A DNA stretch of 6,125 nt, from NCBI GenBank assembly GCA_903970355.1, contig CAJCIF010000479.1, positions 1 to 6,125 on the forward strand, written 5' to 3'. Below are positions 4,232 through 6,125 of the stretch, in pieces (positions within the stretch are counted from its first letter, which is position 1; every line of letters begins with the position of its first letter). The translations under genes and the position numbers were made by a program. Under the pieces are notes generated by a model. The model saw only the letters and a program-made list of their open reading frames with translations. It made no database searches and was not told the origin of the DNA. Source of the stretch: Actinomycetota bacterium (lineage in GTDB: Bacteria > Cyanobacteriota > Vampirovibrionia > Obscuribacterales > Obscuribacteraceae).

Positions 4232-6125
4232 TAGATTTATTTTTGCGCAAAGAGAAATCAAATGTTTTGTAGACCAGGTTGTATCCTCACTCAGACTGGC
4301 TTTTAGCGCAGCCAGGAATTTATTTGCTTGCTTAATTGCAGCTTCCGAATTATTGTCAGCTGCGGCCGCAAATTGTAAGACACACGAGTTATCTTGAACG
4401 CTGTTTCGAATGGCCGCGCTGGATAGTAAAAGCAGGGCACTATTATTCGGCAATCTTACTGCCCAAAAGCGGGATGGCTGCCCAAAGAGCCGGTTGAAAT
4501 CAACAACTTTGTTTTGACTAATTGGCGATTTAATTTGAATTTTTTGTTCTAAGTAGGAAAGACATTCCGGTGCCAATTTCAAAATAGGCGGGCGGATCTC
4601 TCTTAGTGAATCAAAAACATTACTTTTATCATGCCCGATCACACACGGCATTTCGCCATCGCCAGCATCCATATAACTTCCAATCAGCTCGTTTAAAAGT
4701 TCGTTGTAGAACGGTTTCAAAAATCGATCTGCCTTTCCGATTTTGTCCGACGATGAGCTGAGCAAGCGCTCTTCTAATATTGATAAAGTGTCTGCTTTAT
4801 CCGAAAACACTTGTTTCAGGTGATCGAGGATGACTTGATCGAGCGAAATCTCCAACTGTGTGAATTGGAGAAGTTCGGCAGCAATAAGGCTTTCCACCCT
4901 TTTTATGTCGTAAACGGAAATGGGTTGCTTTGAGAGTGTGGCGATCATCTCTTTGCCATTAAGAAGCTGAGACTTCAACTGCTGGCAATTTTTGGCTATG
5001 GTGGCGATTTTATTTTTGGTTGGCAAATCGAATTTCAGAAGTGGAATCTTTTTGACATCGCCAACTTGAAAATTAATGGTCGGATTAATCGAGGTCGCCA
5101 AAATGCTTGCAAATGTGGAGTTTAGATAACCAAGCAAAAAATCTTCGTCTTCGCCGGTTGCAAAAATCGCTGAGCTGGCAACGTCAAAAATGCATCCGGC
5201 CGGCATCTTGCGTACTGCCAGACAATTTTTATTGACGAAAGAAAAGCACAAACCCGGCTTGAAATAAAACTGCTCGTTTTTCACAACCCAGGCGTATTTG
5301 CCGTTCAAATACGGATAGGCATCCACGACCGCTTCTTTGATTTCGCGACCATTATTGGCCCAGTTCACCAGGAAATTATTTTCTGAGTTCCACTTTTCGC
5401 TTCCGGCCCCTTTTAGATATGGATACCAACTCTTATTTACGAGGTGGGGTGCGACATCCCAGGAGAGTCTTACGAATCGGTCATTATTTGTCGTAGCAAG
5501 ACCCTGACGAATGTCGGCAATAGTGTGCAAAGGAACGGCATGGGCCGCTAACTCTTTCAGAAAAGGATTCAGGCTCGATGAGCTGTTTTCAGTCAAAGCG
5601 GTTTTAAGGGCAATTGATTTGTCTTTGCTAGCCGACATTGTGTATTGCGGCTCAATTGCATTGATTGCCTCCAGGCTGTTTTGTTTCTTTTCCTTCTGGG
5701 CAACCAGCAACAAGCTGTCGGCCTTTTCACCACTCAAAAGGGGAAATACGCCTGAACCTGCCGCAACCGTTATTTGAATATTGCATTGCGAGGAGAGTTT
5801 TTGACGAAGCTGGGCATAGCTCGGCAAAGAGAGCATGGAAGCTTGCGTGATCACTCCTAAACGGCCTTCTGGCGACAGCCAATCGATGCAACGCTCAAGA
5901 AATGCGGCACAAAGATCGCTGCGAGAATTCGGAAAATTCGTCTTGAGTGAAATTTTTAGCTCTCGGCTCATGAGTCGTCGGCCAATGTAAGGCGGATTGG
6001 TGATAACAACTTCGTATTTATTGGCAAGAACATTTTCCGAGGCTTGCCATTCCGGAGCGAGGCTTCCCAGAATCAGGGACGTGCCGTCAGACAAAGAATG
6101 AGAAGCAATGAGATTATTGGTTTGA
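4226..6125 (-). CDS. pglX: PglX-like adenine-specific DNA methyltransferase, N-terminus outside window
   Basis: This is the C-terminal ~632 residues of an Eco57I/PglX-type N6-adenine DNA methyltransferase, the modification enzyme of BREX type 1 phage defence. The frame is open to the right edge; the TTG at 6094 is only an internal codon. Counting from that codon, methyltransferase motif IV NPPY is at 33-36 (5987-5998), within VVITNPPYIG. It is followed by SDLCAAFLERC, the EGRLGVITQASML strand region and the SGEKADSLLLV block. A target-recognition-type region follows with marks I associate with PglX: IRQGLATTNNDRFVRL (195-210), KSWYPYLKG, NWANNGREIK, and FDVASSAIF...LLGYLNSTFA...NPTINFQVGDVKKIP (303-351). 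The AdoMet-binding motif I must lie upstream, off the window. The last ~230 residues do not resemble the usual PglX tail as I remember it. No frameshift is seen. It could also be a stand-alone type IIG-like enzyme; the gene symbol is by similarity. Confidence 0.82.
   Translation of the reverse strand, partial: QTNNLIASHSLSDGTSLILGSLAPEWQASENVLANKYEVVITNPPYIGRRLMSRELKISLKTNFPNSRSDLCAAFLERCIDWLSPEGRLGVITQASMLSLPSYAQLRQKLSSQCNIQITVAAGSGVFPLLSGEKADSLLLVAQKEKKQNSLEAINAIEPQYTMSASKDKSIALKTALTENSSSSLNPFLKELAAHAVPLHTIADIRQGLATTNNDRFVRLSWDVAPHLVNKSWYPYLKGAGSEKWNSENNFLVNWANNGREIKEAVVDAYPYLNGKYAWVVKNEQFYFKPGLCFSFVNKNCLAVRKMPAGCIFDVASSAIFATGEDEDFLLGYLNSTFASILATSINPTINFQVGDVKKIPLLKFDLPTKNKIATIAKNCQQLKSQLLNGKEMIATLSKQPISVYDIKRVESLIAAELLQFTQLEISLDQVILDHLKQVFSDKADTLSILEERLLSSSSDKIGKADRFLKPFYNELLNELIGSYMDAGDGEMPCVIGHDKSNVFDSLREIRPPILKLAPECLSYLEQKIQIKSPISQNKVVDFNRLFGQPSRFWAVRLPNNSALLLLSSAAIRNSVQDNSCVLQFAAAADNNSEAAIKQANKFLAALKASLSEDTTWSTKHLISLCAKINLE

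Noticed and set aside
5511..5850. Plus-strand frames inside the PglX-like gene
   Set aside because: They are antisense to well-recognised methyltransferase sequence and show no domain or start signals.

Overview
The window has the look of a Gram-negative-type genome of moderate G+C content. It carries a tripartite-efflux adaptor, several exported proteins with Sec signal peptides, and a TonB-C-like periplasmic protein. The style of several proteins reminds me of the non-photosynthetic relatives of Cyanobacteria (Vampirovibrionia/Melainabacteria, for example Obscuribacterales). These include paired 'LFG/VFG' motifs near the N-terminus of an exported TPR protein, a W-x2-W TonB-C-like protein, and a C-x2-C ... 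C-x-C ribbon with a membrane tail. The lineage is an inference from memory, not proven by the sequence.

Left part (1-3389, + strand): the 3' part of an RND/HlyD-type periplasmic adaptor (CusB/CzcB-like, start outside the window), then an exported TPR protein with a C-terminal glycine-zipper segment, then 36 bases later an exported TonB-C-like protein. All three would act in the cell envelope. The last two probably form one transcript. The adaptor's pump and outer-membrane partner must lie upstream, outside the window.

Middle (3390-3874): a 230-base intergenic region with an A/T-tract and a weak promoter candidate leads to a 67-residue membrane microprotein with a YIDPGTGS motif and a very strong Shine-Dalgarno sequence. 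A G.U-containing stem-loop follows it, in the convergent gap.

Right part (3875-6125, - strand): the C-terminal ~630 residues of a PglX-like adenine-specific DNA methyltransferase (BREX type 1 family or a stand-alone relative) run in from the right edge. Downstream of it in the same direction is an 87-residue zinc-ribbon/transmembrane protein. No pglZ or brxL follows pglX here. The gene therefore either ends a differently ordered defence locus or is a solitary PglX-like gene, and the window probably shows the edge of a defence locus beside housekeeping envelope genes. I see no RNA genes, IS elements, CRISPR arrays or attachment sites.
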